A DNA stretch of 64,000 nt from Hassallia sp050875635 (GCF_050875635.1 NZ_JBPAOH010000018.1:1-64000); one strand, 5' to 3'. Counted from the first letter of the stretch, positions 53,274 to 62,124 are shown. The notes: a model not told the origin generated them from the letters alone. Numbers and translations are program-made.

Positions 53274-54101
53274 ATGAACATTTTCAGTAACCTGCTTTCT
53301 CAATCAACTCAGCCTAATGTTTCCAAACGACAACGCCGAGGAATTGAAATTAAATCGTCGCGTGAAATTGAAATTATGCGGCAATCTGCAAAAATTGTCG
53401 CTACCGTTTTGAAAGAAATTTCTCAGTTGGTACAGCCAGGAATGACTACTGCTGACTTAGATGCTCATGCGGAAAAGCGCATTCGAGAAATGGGTGCAAC
53501 ACCAAGCTTTAAAGGATATCACGGTTTTCCTGGTTCTATCTGCTCCAGCATTAATAATGAAGTTGTACACGGTATCCCCAGTCCGAAAAAAGTCATCCGT
53601 TTGGGGGATGTTTTAAAAGTAGATACAGGTGCTTTTTATCAAGGTTTTCATGGTGACTCCTGCATTACTATTGCCGTGGGAGATGTCACCCCACAAGCTG
53701 CTAAACTGATTCGCATAGCTGAAGAATCGCTTTTCAAAGGCATTGAACAAGTTAAAGCCGGAAATTATCTTATAGATATTGCTGGAGCAATTGAAGACCA
53801 TGTAAAAGGTAATGGCTTTAGTGTAGTTGAGGATTTCACCGGACACGGTGTTGGTCGCAATTTGCACGAAGAACCTTCAGTTTTCAACTTCCGCACGCGG
53901 GAAATGCCAAATGTCAAGCTGCGTGCAGGAATGACGCTGGCTATTGAGCCAATTTTGAATGCAGGTTCTAAGGTGACGCGGACTTTATCTGACCGCTGGA
54001 CTGCTGTAACGGTGGATAATTCACTTTCGGCTCAGTTTGAGCATACCGTGTTAGTGACGGATACTGGCTATGAGATTTTGACTGACCGTTCTCTAGTTTA
54101 A
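53274..54101 (+). CDS. map: Type I methionine aminopeptidase
   Basis: MetAP removes initiator methionine from nascent proteins. The pita-bread metal ligands are present: KVDTGAFYQGFHGDS (two Asp), FTGHGVGRNLHEEP (His), AIEPI (Glu) and QFEHTVLVT (Glu). The N-terminal 20 residues are a short extension before RRGIEIKSSREIEIMRQ. At 275 residues it is within the family range. Confidence 0.96.
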   Translation: MNIFSNLLSQSTQPNVSKRQRRGIEIKSSREIEIMRQSAKIVATVLKEISQLVQPGMTTADLDAHAEKRIREMGATPSFKGYHGFPGSICSSINNEVVHGIPSPKKVIRLGDVLKVDTGAFYQGFHGDSCITIAVGDVTPQAAKLIRIAEESLFKGIEQVKAGNYLIDIAGAIEDHVKGNGFSVVEDFTGHGVGRNLHEEPSVFNFRTREMPNVKLRAGMTLAIEPILNAGSKVTRTLSDRWTAVTVDNSLSAQFEHTVLVTDTGYEILTDRSLV

Positions 54102-54103
54102 TG

Positions 54104-54191
54104 TAGTAAGGACTTTAGTCCTTATTTTTTAAAATGAGGACTAAGGACTTTATTGATTCTTTGATAAGATGAGGACTGAAGTCCTCACTAC
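54104..54191. repeat. AAGGACTTTAGTCCTT dyad repeats
   Basis: Three related dyads (AAGGACTTTAGTCCTT, GAGGACTAAGGACTT, GAGGACTGAAGTCCTC) end in TCACTACTT between the convergent map and Uma2 genes. The layout is the same as at 34868-34922. Confidence 0.75.
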
Positions 54192-54751
54192 TTAAGAAAT
54201 AATTCCGAAAAAGGTATTTCAATTTCCGGAAAAGCTAAAGGTGCTAAAGCTGCATTTACTTGAAGAATTGTTTCTGTTTTATAGCCTGATGTAGTTGGAT
54301 TGCGGTATATATAAACTTGGCGGTTTTCAATATCTAAAATCCAGTACTCAAGTATATTAGCTCTAGCATAGATAGGAGCTTTTTCTTCTTTGTCAAAAGT
54401 TAAAGTAGTATAAGCAACTTCAATCAGTAAAAAGATTTCTTCAGCACTGGGGTGATGGTCGCTATAAGTACCAGCATTAATGCGAACTACCGCGATATCT
54501 GGTTCGGGTTCTGAGGTAGATAAAGTGATGGGTAGTTGCATCCGCACATAAGCTTTATCTGTGAGAATATCTTTAAGATAATCAGATGTTCGTTGTGTGG
54601 TAGCTGCTGGTGGTGGTTTTTGTGGACTCATTTGGATGATGCGACCTTCTAAAAGCTCAACTTTGTCGTTGGGAGTAAGAATTCCAGCATCTATCATCCG
54701 ATGATATTCCTCTACTGTCCACAAACGGTTTTTAGTAGCGGTCATAATCAT
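54188..54751 (-). CDS. Uma2 family endonuclease-like protein
   Basis: Uma2 proteins (DUF820) belong to the PD-(D/E)xK nuclease superfamily and are greatly expanded in cyanobacteria. The catalytic pattern is EPEPDIAVVR, then FLLIEVAYTTLTFDKEEKAP, then ILEYWILDIENRQVYIYRNP, so the active site appears intact. The biological role of the expansion is unknown. It is monocistronic. Confidence 0.9.
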   Translation of the reverse strand: MIMTATKNRLWTVEEYHRMIDAGILTPNDKVELLEGRIIQMSPQKPPPAATTQRTSDYLKDILTDKAYVRMQLPITLSTSEPEPDIAVVRINAGTYSDHHPSAEEIFLLIEVAYTTLTFDKEEKAPIYARANILEYWILDIENRQVYIYRNPTTSGYKTETILQVNAALAPLAFPEIEIPFSELFLK

Positions 54752-54869
54752 TATCCCTTTTTTTGTATTTTATAATTGTTCACAATGCCTGAGCCAACTT
54801 CCGCTTGCGGTATTCAAACAATAGACAAACGTCGTGGAAAACAATTATGCGTTGCCCGAAGTACGAATG

Positions 54870-54895
54870 TAGGGACAATTCATGAATTGTCCCTA
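54870..54895. repeat. AATTCATGAATT palindrome, isolated copy
   Basis: A 26-bp perfect palindrome with the core GGGACAATTCATGAATTG. It shares the core with the four MITE-like elements at 1945, 17538, 22219 and 47641; clear terminal repeats are not visible here. Confidence 0.7.
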
Positions 54896-54975
54896 CGACG
54901 CAGGACACGACCTTTGTCTAATGGAAAAAACAGAATTTCGTTTGGGGAGAGTTGAAATAGCCGATAATCTGCCTT

Positions 54976-55125
54976 TTAATATTTGAGTTTTGTAGCGATC
55001 GCAGCATAATTAGTTTTATAAATAGAAAGCTTTTCTTTAGCTTTTTGAGAGGCAAATGTACCTGATGGAATAGCTTCTAATATATTGATTGCCTGCTGCC
55101 ATTTGAAGAATGCTTGCTGCCAAAC
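54976..55125 (-). pseudogene. In-frame tail cut off by a TAA codon
   Basis: Downstream of the stop at 55126-55128, the same frame continues for 49 codons (VWQQAFFKWQQAINILEAIP ... ATKLKY) to TAA at 54976. This aligns without gaps to the previous repeat of the protein (VWQQAQDKWQQAINLLESIP), so the TAA replaces one sense codon. Confidence 0.75.
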
Positions 55126-56499
55126 TTATTCTTGATGTGGTGGATTTTGAACCATAACAGCAGCTTCCATTGCCAATTTTTGGGCAGATTCCAAGTTTGC
55201 TGCTGCTTTACTTTCAGTCATAAGTCTTTGACTGATAGCAGCATGGTTAACACGATAGTTAACCAGTTGCTTATGAGCTTGAGTAGAAACTGATGTCCCT
55301 TCAGGAATACTTTCTAACAAGTTTATCGCTTGCTGCCATTTATCTTGTGCTTGCTGCCAAACTACTATTGGATGTGGTGGATTTTGAACCATAACAGCAG
55401 CTTCCATGCCAAGTTTTTGAGCAGATTGAAGATTTGTTACAACATTTCCTGCCTGGTTGAAACTGAGGCTTTGAAGCTGAACTTGCGAAAATTTGTCCCG
55501 GCACATCCAACCACCAAAACCGAAGATTGCTAAACTTGAACCGATAACCAAAATAGACTGTTTTATATTAGCTGATTTTTTTGGTCTTTGTTCTAACGTC
55601 TGCGGTGCTATTATCGTTTGAGTTTTAGCCGCTTCTACTTTCTTCTTTTGGCTTTCCAGATTTTTCAGCGCTTGTTCTGCTTGTCCTCTAAAAGTATTAC
55701 CATGTAAAATTAAAGCACTAGTTTTTTCTTTTAAAGAGACACACTCATCGATAATATCTGCTACGGCTTGAAATTGACCATTGCTAGATATAATTAATCC
55801 ATGTTCATCATTAAGCCATTCTAAAGCGAAACCAGATTTACCAAAAAAAGCTGAAAAACCTAGTAATATTTTTAATATATCTTCACCATTTTCAATATAG
55901 TTGATAACTTCATTCAATCTCTGCTTTACTTGCAATAAATTTTCCTGAGCTTGGATAATTTGCCGAATTTGCTGCTGTAAAACTTTAGGTTCACCAAAAG
56001 CTAAGTTAATCATTAAGCTTTCATCAAGTCTTTGGAATTGAGTAGGCAAGCTGGATTTTTTATGTTGAAAAATTATTTGATTAATCACTTCAGAATCGCT
56101 GAAAATATCTTCTGCTGTATCCTTGAGCCACTCACCCCAGTCAATCAAGTCTTCAATTTTTACTTGTAAATCATTTAAGATTAATTCGGTTTCGGAATTG
56201 CCAAATTTTTCGGCAATAAATCCTACACCTGCGCCAATTGCAGCATCTACTAAAAAACCGCCAGGAATAAAAACGCTTGCTACTACTGTGCCTAAAAAAG
56301 GTAGCACACCCATTGCTTTCTTCTTAAATGTTTCCCTAGCTAATTCGGCTTCAATTTCTTCTTGAATTTTCTGTAATTTATCTTGAACATTACCTATGTG
56401 TACGATTTGCTGGCTGATGTCATTAGCATCACCAACACTTAGTTTAAGGCTATCAGCAAGGTTGGGAAGTTCATTAATAAGTTCTTTTAAATCAGCCAT
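55126..56499 (-). CDS. Membrane-associated protein with C-terminal repeats, truncated by nonsense codon
   Basis: No family is recognised. Residues 1-60 are helical coiled coil; 64-96 (LPFLGTVVASVFIPGGFLVD, AAIGAGVGFIAEKFG) look like a glycine-zipper hairpin; 100-310 are helical; a transmembrane helix (ILVIGSSLAIFGFGGWMC) lies near 325-345. The tail has repeats of SAQKLGMEAAVMVQNPPHP and the VWQQAQDKWQQAIN unit, also seen in other cyanobacterial membrane proteins. The last repeat unit is separated by TAA 55126; with it, the protein would have 507 residues. Loss of one terminal repeat may be tolerated. Confidence 0.7.
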   Translation of the reverse strand: MADLKELINELPNLADSLKLSVGDANDISQQIVHIGNVQDKLQKIQEEIEAELARETFKKKAMGVLPFLGTVVASVFIPGGFLVDAAIGAGVGFIAEKFGNSETELILNDLQVKIEDLIDWGEWLKDTAEDIFSDSEVINQIIFQHKKSSLPTQFQRLDESLMINLAFGEPKVLQQQIRQIIQAQENLLQVKQRLNEVINYIENGEDILKILLGFSAFFGKSGFALEWLNDEHGLIISSNGQFQAVADIIDECVSLKEKTSALILHGNTFRGQAEQALKNLESQKKKVEAAKTQTIIAPQTLEQRPKKSANIKQSILVIGSSLAIFGFGGWMCRDKFSQVQLQSLSFNQAGNVVTNLQSAQKLGMEAAVMVQNPPHPIVVWQQAQDKWQQAINLLESIPEGTSVSTQAHKQLVNYRVNHAAISQRLMTESKAAANLESAQKLAMEAAVMVQNPPHQE

Positions 56500-56736
56500 A
56501 AATTTGATGCGTGGAGATGACCTAAAGTTGATGTAAAAAACAAAATTGTCAGCTACTAAGCGAGGTTGTAGCTACATTAATAGTCAAAGTTTGCTGCCTA
56601 ACTCTTAAAGAATGTTTAAGTTGCAAATCTTAGCTATAGATTTAAAGTTCCCAAGAATTAGGCGAAAATAACAATTCAAGCGTGAAAATTGCAGATAAAA
56701 TGGTACGAATAGATAAAACTACCTTTTAACTAACGC

Positions 56737-58158
56737 ATGAATCAAATTGATTTAGCTTTTAGCCCAGCATTGCAGCAGGCAGAATTAATTCGTCAGCGTC
56801 AAGTGTCACCGTTGGAGTTGGTGGAATTATATCTAGAACGAATTCAGCGCTTAGATCCCCAATTAGGAAGTTATTTTACGGTAATGGCAGAGAGTGCTTT
56901 AGCCGATGCTAAAGCCAAAACAGAAATGTTGTCTGGGGGTGGGGTTTCTCCGGGTGGGGGAACCCCACCCCTACCGCCATTTTTTGGGGTGCCGATTTCG
57001 ATTAAAGACCTTAACCCGGTGGCTGGTGTCGCTTGTACCTACGGGAATCCAGCGTTGTTGAATCAGATTGCAGAATATGATGATGGCACAGTGACGCGGA
57101 TACGCTCCGCTGGGTTTGTTCTTTTGGGCAAAACTGCAACTTCAGAACTTGGTTCATTTCCTTACACTGAGCCTACGGGTTTTCCCTCAGCAAGAAATCC
57201 GTGGAATTTGGAATATACTCCCGGTGGTTCGAGTGGGGGGGCAGCGGCAGCACTAGCAGCGGGATTATGTGCGATCGCTCAAGGTTCCGATGGTGGTGGA
57301 TCGATTCGCGGTCCTGCGGCTTGTTGTGGTTTGGTGGGCATCAAGCCATCACGAGGAAGAGTGTCTCAGGCACCAGCAGGCGATCGCCTCAGTGGAATTG
57401 CCACTAATGGTCCAATAGCCCGTAATGTAGCCGATGCAGCCGCTCTTTTGGATGTCATGTCTGGCTATGTCACCGGCGATCCTTACTGGTTGCCCGATCC
57501 CAAACCATCATTTCTCACCGCAAGTAAGGAAAAAGTCGGTGCTTTGCGAATTGCCTTTTCTACTAGCATTCCTCCTCTAGGCAAAGCTGACGCAGTGTGT
57601 CAGCAAGCTGTGATGCAAACAGTTAAGTTATTAGAAGAACTCGGTCATACAGTTGAAGAACAATGTCCGGATTTTAGCGGTTTAGTTGAACCATTTCAAG
57701 TTGTCTGGCAATCTAGCGTGGCTGCGTCGGGAATTCCAGCTGAAGTTTTGCAGTCGGTGAATCGCTTTTTGTTAGCGCGAACCGGTTCGGCTGGTGAATA
57801 TCTGCGAGCAGTTTTTCAAATGCAGATGGTGTCGCGGCAAATCGTGGCGTTTTTTGACACTGTGGATGTGTTGGTATTGCCAGTTTATCTGCATTCACCG
57901 ATCCGCGTTGGGGAATGGGCAAATTTGAGTGCAGAAGAGACATTCCAAAGAATTATACACTGGATTGCACCTTGTCCCGCCGCGAATGCTACTGGACTAC
58001 CAGCGATCGCCATTCCGGTTGGTTTTGACGATAACGGTTTACCTATGAGCGTTCAGTTAATCGGAAAACCCGCTGCTGAAGCTACTCTTATCAGCCTTGC
58101 AGCGCAACTCGAAGCAGCGCAACCTGGGATTTCGCATCCTCCAGCATTTGCGACATAA
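56737..58158 (+). CDS. Amidase signature family enzyme
   Basis: The amidase signature is complete: catalytic Lys in GVPISIKDLNPV, cis-Ser and nucleophile Ser in GGSSGGAAAALAAG and QGSDGGGSIRGPAA. The C-terminus LPAIAIPVGFDDNGLPMSVQ is typical. No GatB/C partner is adjacent, and the sequence lacks strong GatA traits, so I leave the substrate open. Residues about 66-83 (SGGGVSPGGGTPPLPP) are a low-complexity insert before the Lys motif. Confidence 0.88.
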   Translation: MNQIDLAFSPALQQAELIRQRQVSPLELVELYLERIQRLDPQLGSYFTVMAESALADAKAKTEMLSGGGVSPGGGTPPLPPFFGVPISIKDLNPVAGVACTYGNPALLNQIAEYDDGTVTRIRSAGFVLLGKTATSELGSFPYTEPTGFPSARNPWNLEYTPGGSSGGAAAALAAGLCAIAQGSDGGGSIRGPAACCGLVGIKPSRGRVSQAPAGDRLSGIATNGPIARNVADAAALLDVMSGYVTGDPYWLPDPKPSFLTASKEKVGALRIAFSTSIPPLGKADAVCQQAVMQTVKLLEELGHTVEEQCPDFSGLVEPFQVVWQSSVAASGIPAEVLQSVNRFLLARTGSAGEYLRAVFQMQMVSRQIVAFFDTVDVLVLPVYLHSPIRVGEWANLSAEETFQRIIHWIAPCPAANATGLPAIAIPVGFDDNGLPMSVQLIGKPAAEATLISLAAQLEAAQPGISHPPAFAT

Positions 58159-58626
58159 TGCAACCTCACAACCTTGGTGCAGCGTTATAGCAAAAAAGAG
58201 ATTGTGCTGCGTTATGCGATCGCCTACCAGCCAAACTATATGCTATTATCAGCGGCTCAATTCAAATCACCAAAACAGCAAACAGCGGCAAAGAAACGAT
58301 TCTTCGCACGCTTTCTGCATGATATTATGTCCGCTCTAATTAACAGTAATAAAAATACCATAACTCGTAGAGACGTTCCGAACCGAACGTCTCTACAATA
58401 TGTCTGATTTGCCGGACATGATATCAAACAACAAATTATTTATGCAAGATAATCTATTAAATAACTTTCTTTTACAAAAGCTTTTTAATTAGTTTTTAAT
58501 TCTTTAATAAATACTTAGCATCAAGAATATCATTTATTCATGTTTACTTAATCAAATAATAGTGACATCTGTATTGCCGTGTAATTACTATAGATAATTA
58601 TTCGGATACAAAAAAACATTTTTATT
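58159..58626. other. Intergenic region with small dyads
   Basis: 468 bp. It contains the dyad GTAGAGACGTTC...GAACGTCTCTAC (58367-58397), whose twin lies at 59237-59265. The AT-rich part 58430-58620 presumably holds the promoter of the PEP-CTERM gene. Short frames here do not look like genes. Confidence 0.6.
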
Positions 58627-59226
58627 ATGATTTGGCAAAATCTACTGAAAACTACCGCTGCTTCTTTGGTGTTGAGTTTAGGTTTTATTAGCGGTGGTCG
58701 GGTACTAGCAAAGACAGTCAGCTATGATTTTCAGGTCAATAGTTTAACGGGAATATTAGCGGGTCAAACTTTTGATGGATACGTGAAATTTGATGATAGT
58801 TTCCTTACCGGACAAGGAAACGAATATATTACTAGTTCCGAGCAAGGTTTATCATTCTTCTTTAATTTTTATGGCGGACCATACGATGAAACTAACGACC
58901 CCTACAATCGTACTCAAGTGTCATTTTTTAATGGGAAACCGAAAACAATTTATTTTCGAGGTAATTACGACACTTACCCGGAAATTCCTTATACTTTTGC
59001 TTTTTCTTCCTACAGTTCGGAAGATGGTATCAACTTCAAATTTGTAGACTTTTCTTATTTATTTGATGAACGTCCCGATTTAGGAATTGTTGGTGGTGGT
59101 GGTGAGGGTAAAGTTGTATTCTTCAACTCCGAAACTGGAAATCCTATCTCTGTTCCCGAACCAAGTAGCGTAATTGGCATTTGTGCGATCGCAATGGGGT
59201 TAATCTTAAAGCGAACAAAACACTGA
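58627..59226 (+). CDS. PEP-CTERM sorting-domain protein
   Basis: A signal peptide (LLKTTAASLVLSLGFISGG) is followed by a beta-rich domain of about 140 residues and the C-terminal PEP-CTERM signal: VPEPSSVIGICAIAMGLILK then RTKH (PEP motif, hydrophobic helix, basic end). Exosortase removes this tail and sends the protein to the cell surface or matrix. The body resembles other small cyanobacterial PEP-CTERM proteins; no catalytic motif is seen. Confidence 0.9.
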   Translation: MIWQNLLKTTAASLVLSLGFISGGRVLAKTVSYDFQVNSLTGILAGQTFDGYVKFDDSFLTGQGNEYITSSEQGLSFFFNFYGGPYDETNDPYNRTQVSFFNGKPKTIYFRGNYDTYPEIPYTFAFSSYSSEDGINFKFVDFSYLFDERPDLGIVGGGGEGKVVFFNSETGNPISVPEPSSVIGICAIAMGLILKRTKH

Positions 59227-59236
59227 TAATGCTGTC

Positions 59237-59265
59237 GTAGAGACGTTCGGGTGGAACGTCTCTAC
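59237..59265. terminator. Dyad between convergent genes, possible terminator
   Basis: GTAGAGACGTTC and its complement form a 29-bp hairpin between the PEP-CTERM and EndoU-like genes. The same dyad occurs at 58367-58397, so it is also an interspersed repeat. No T-run follows. Confidence 0.5.
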
Positions 59266-60075
59266 TCAAGTTTTACACTGTTTACCGCTAGGTGTAGCAT
59301 CAGGATAGTAGGTGATAATTGCGTTTTCTTTTCTCACAAAAATAGTCGGAAAAGTTTTGCCTGTCTCCGCATCTATTGTATTATAAATACATGCTCCTTC
59401 CAGATTTCCTTGTAGTTTAAATGCTTTTGTGGCATCTACCAGCATTTCTTCAGCGTTGCTCAAATAGCCGTAACCTTTAATAACATCTCTAATAATGCGG
59501 TTTCCCTGTTTAATTTCCACACCCATCGTATAAATTACACCGGGAATAACTTCTTCTCTTTGGGAATTATTCGGCAACCTTCCGGCTATTCCTTGATTTT
59601 GCAATTGTAAATATCTACCGTAAAAGTGCAATCCGCCAATATCATTTTCGTTATATATTTCGCCACAAAAAATATGTTCAAAGCCTTTATTTTTAAACCA
59701 AATATTAGTTAAATCTTGCAGAAAATCTGACCTTCGGCGTCTTCCTGCGCGAAGTTCTCCCCCAGTGGCTTGCTGAATTTTATCTAATACTTGTGGATTT
59801 GCAGATAAAAGATTTTTAAATCGGTTGGGATTAACGTTGCTACCAATCGAACCGCAGGCTTTCAATACTTCATTATCGAAAGCATTAAGTTGGGGTGGAG
59901 GTGGAGAAATATCTAGTTGTTGTCCTCTAGGGAAACCAACCGTAACCGGATTATTTAGATTATCAAAAAATGGTATTAGTTTTGTATCTTGCTGTGATTG
60001 TGCTTGAACAAAGTTCTGCAACTCCAAAGAAGAAGTTATCACCAGCAAAGTGAAGAAACTTACTAAACGTAACAT
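59266..60075 (-). CDS. Secreted EndoU-like endoribonuclease
   Basis: The signal peptide (LVSFFTLLVITSSLELQ, cleavage near VQA) indicates export. The C-terminal half matches the EndoU/XendoU pattern: GFEHIFCGEI with His134, GGLHFYGRYLQLQNQG with His150, then a Lys in YTMGVEIKQGN, the family's His-His-Lys triad. EndoU enzymes cut RNA at uridines; bacterial versions are often secreted toxins. No immunity gene is evident next to it, and the adjacent gene is a degraded YoeB. The assignment is by motif; activity is inferred. Confidence 0.75.
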   Translation of the reverse strand: MLRLVSFFTLLVITSSLELQNFVQAQSQQDTKLIPFFDNLNNPVTVGFPRGQQLDISPPPPQLNAFDNEVLKACGSIGSNVNPNRFKNLLSANPQVLDKIQQATGGELRAGRRRRSDFLQDLTNIWFKNKGFEHIFCGEIYNENDIGGLHFYGRYLQLQNQGIAGRLPNNSQREEVIPGVIYTMGVEIKQGNRIIRDVIKGYGYLSNAEEMLVDATKAFKLQGNLEGACIYNTIDAETGKTFPTIFVRKENAIITYYPDATPSGKQCKT

Positions 60076-60082
60076 AAATGCA

Positions 60083-60401
60083 TTATTCGTAGTGATAGCG
60101 ACAAGCTAAAAAATCAATTTGAGTGTTTCCCACTCTATATACTAGCCGATGCTCGCGCATCAATTCGCCGTGACCAAATATTTGCATCCATATACTTCAA
60201 TGCTTCCGGTTTACCAATCCCTTCAAATGGGTTTTGCATGACTGCCGTAACCAAATCCAAAATTTTTGATGCTTTGGCAAAATCTTGTTTGAACCACCAA
60301 GCTAAATCTTCTTTGAATTTGAAACTAAAACCAGGACTTCGATTAATTATAACTGGCTTAATTTCCTCAGATTCAGCTTTCTTTTTCTTCTTCTTGGTCA
60401 A
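60083..60401 (-). pseudogene. YoeB-like toxin with a one-base frameshift
   Basis: Frame 1 gives a Lys-rich start, FSFKFKEDLAWWFKQDFAKA, NPFEGIGKPEALKYMDANIW and SRRID, then shifts and stops after ASASI at 60135. In the next frame the YoeB end continues exactly: REHRLVYRVGNTQIDFLACRYHYE to TAA at 60083. One extra base (C on the plus strand near 60158) accounts for it. The catalytic C-terminus is thus out of frame. Confidence 0.85.
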
Positions 60402-60688
60402 TGCCTAACTCCTGCCGAAGTTCTGCGATAGTTTGAGATTGGATTCCTGTTTTCGACTCTTCTATTGCATCAAGTAACCGACGTGCATTTTCAGGCGATG
60501 TCTGACGACAAGACGCATAGCGTCTACGCAATAAATAAACTGTCTCAACCAAACTTATCAAATCTGACTCAGCAATTCCCCGCTACATTTTCCGCATCGC
60601 GACGGTTGATAATATACACCTGATGATTTTCTACTACCAGGTCTAACAACTTAAAAAAGTCATTTCTGGCATCGGTTGGAGATGTCAT
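60373..60688 (-). pseudogene. Phd/YefM-like antitoxin with a frameshift
   Basis: From ATG 60688 the frame reads TSPTDARNDFFKLLDLVVEN and HQVYIINRRDAENVAGNC, then a stop. Shifted by one base at the C4 run (60578-60581), it continues as GIAESDLISLVETVYLLRR and on to DQEEEKES at 60373. This is the YefM layout. Near YLLRRRYASCRQT there is an insertion from a small palindromic repeat (AGACGCTATGCGTCT). It overlaps the YoeB start. Confidence 0.8.
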
Positions 60689-60871
60689 TTTGTAAGAAAA
60701 CATCAGTTTATGTACACAATTATGTACATATATTATAAAACACTATTAATCATCTAGGGAAAATTTACCAAAAATTAAATTCAAGGCGTTGGTGATTGAC
60801 GGTATGAAATTGTGCAAACAAATTCCCAGGTTATACCTGGGAACGAGTTTAATCGAAAATCTCAAAGAAAA
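60689..60871. other. Spacer between the dead TA module and ilvC
   Basis: 183 bp. It holds the probable promoter of the YefM relic and a CCCAGG...CCTGGG dyad (60826-60843) just downstream of ilvC that may be its terminator. Confidence 0.45.
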
Positions 60872-61867
60872 TTACGCTTTTTTCAACCAGCTAAACATAG
60901 CGCGTAAATCTTTGCCGACTTCCTCAATTTTGTGTTCGGCTTCTTGACGACGCATGGCAGTAAATCCTGGTTTGCCAGATTGGTTTTCTAAGACAAATTC
61001 TCGTGCAAATTGCCCTGATTTAATTTCACTGAGAATATTCTTCATTTCTGCTTTAGTTTGGTCAGTGACAATTCGCGTACCACGGGTATAACCACCATAT
61101 TCAGCGGTGTTAGAAATGCTGTCATACATTTTTGCCAAGCCACCTTCTACAATCAAGTCTACAATTAATTTGACTTCGTGCAGACATTCAAAATAAGCTA
61201 ATTCTGGTTGATAACCGGCTTCTACTAAAGTTTCAAATCCGACTTTGATTAAGGCACTTAAACCACCGCACAATACAGCTTGTTCGCCGAATAAATCTGT
61301 CTCAGTTTCTTCGCGGAAAGTTGTTTCTAAAACACCGGCGCGGGTTCCACCGATACCTTTAGCATATGCCATTGCGCGATCGCGTGCCTGACCGCTGGCA
61401 TCTTGATACACTGCAAACAGCGCCGGTACACCTTCTCCTTGTTCGTAAGTTCGTCGCACCAAATGCCCAGGTCCTTTAGGTGCTACCATGACTACATCGA
61501 CGTTTGCCGGCGGTACAACTTGCCCAAAGTGAATATTAAAGCCGTGGGCAAAAGCTAAGACATTTCCTTCTTGCAGATTTGGTTCAATTTCATTTGTATA
61601 AATCGTTTTTTGCACTTCATCAGGTAACAAAATCGTGATCCAGTCAGCCGCATTTGCTGCATCTGCAACATTTTTCACAGTTAACCCAGCAGCTTCGGCT
61701 TTAGAGACTGACTTACTGCCCGGATATAACCCAACAATTACATTCATCCCGCTATCTTTGAGATTAAGCGCGTGGGCATGACCTTGGGAACCATAGCCAA
61801 TGATGGCAATGGTTTTCTGTGCTAAAAGGTCTAAATTGGCATCTTCGTCGTAATACATCCGGGTCAT
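60872..61867 (-). CDS. ilvC: Ketol-acid reductoisomerase
   Basis: IlvC converts acetolactate to dihydroxyisovalerate in branched-chain amino acid synthesis. From ATG 61867 the protein has 331 residues, the class I length. The NADPH motif IAIIGYGSQGHAHALNLKDS and the Mg/Glu-rich FGEQAVLCGGLSALIKVGFE are intact. A further open stretch upstream to 62110 translates a GGGGAGGCA tract and is not part of the protein. Confidence 0.97.
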   Translation of the reverse strand: MTRMYYDEDANLDLLAQKTIAIIGYGSQGHAHALNLKDSGMNVIVGLYPGSKSVSKAEAAGLTVKNVADAANAADWITILLPDEVQKTIYTNEIEPNLQEGNVLAFAHGFNIHFGQVVPPANVDVVMVAPKGPGHLVRRTYEQGEGVPALFAVYQDASGQARDRAMAYAKGIGGTRAGVLETTFREETETDLFGEQAVLCGGLSALIKVGFETLVEAGYQPELAYFECLHEVKLIVDLIVEGGLAKMYDSISNTAEYGGYTRGTRIVTDQTKAEMKNILSEIKSGQFAREFVLENQSGKPGFTAMRRQEAEHKIEEVGKDLRAMFSWLKKA

Positions 61868-61954
61868 AGAAGCATCTCCTGTCAGCAAGAGCGTCATTAA
61901 TTGGCAGGCTTCTGATTTTACCGCAAATTGCGTAACTACAGACAAGCGTTTCGA

Positions 61955-62100
61955 TTTAGGGGAGTGGGGGAGGGGGGGAGTGGGGGAGGGGGGGAGTGGG
62001 GGGAGGCAGGGGAAGCAGGGGAAGCAGGGGAGGCAGGGGAAGCAGGGGGATTTCTTACCCTTTCCCCTTTCCCCTTTCCCCTTTCCCCCTCTTAAAAAGC
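61955..62100. repeat. GGGGGAGTGG / GCAGGGGAA low-complexity tract
   Basis: About 150 bp of GGGGGAGTGGGGGA, AGGGGAAGC and CCTTTCCCCTTTCCC units lie upstream of ilvC. The tract lies in the ilvC leader and may shape expression. Confidence 0.9.
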
Positions 62101-62124
62101 CATTACCCATTCCCCATTCCCAAT

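Noticed and set aside
58174..58407. 77-codon plus-strand frame downstream of the amidase
   Set aside because: It has no domain, ends inside an interspersed dyad and has a Lys/Gln-rich composition typical of a non-coding frame.
61868..62110. Long N-terminal extension of IlvC
   Set aside because: It translates a low-complexity tract; the family start at 61867 gives the normal 331 residues.
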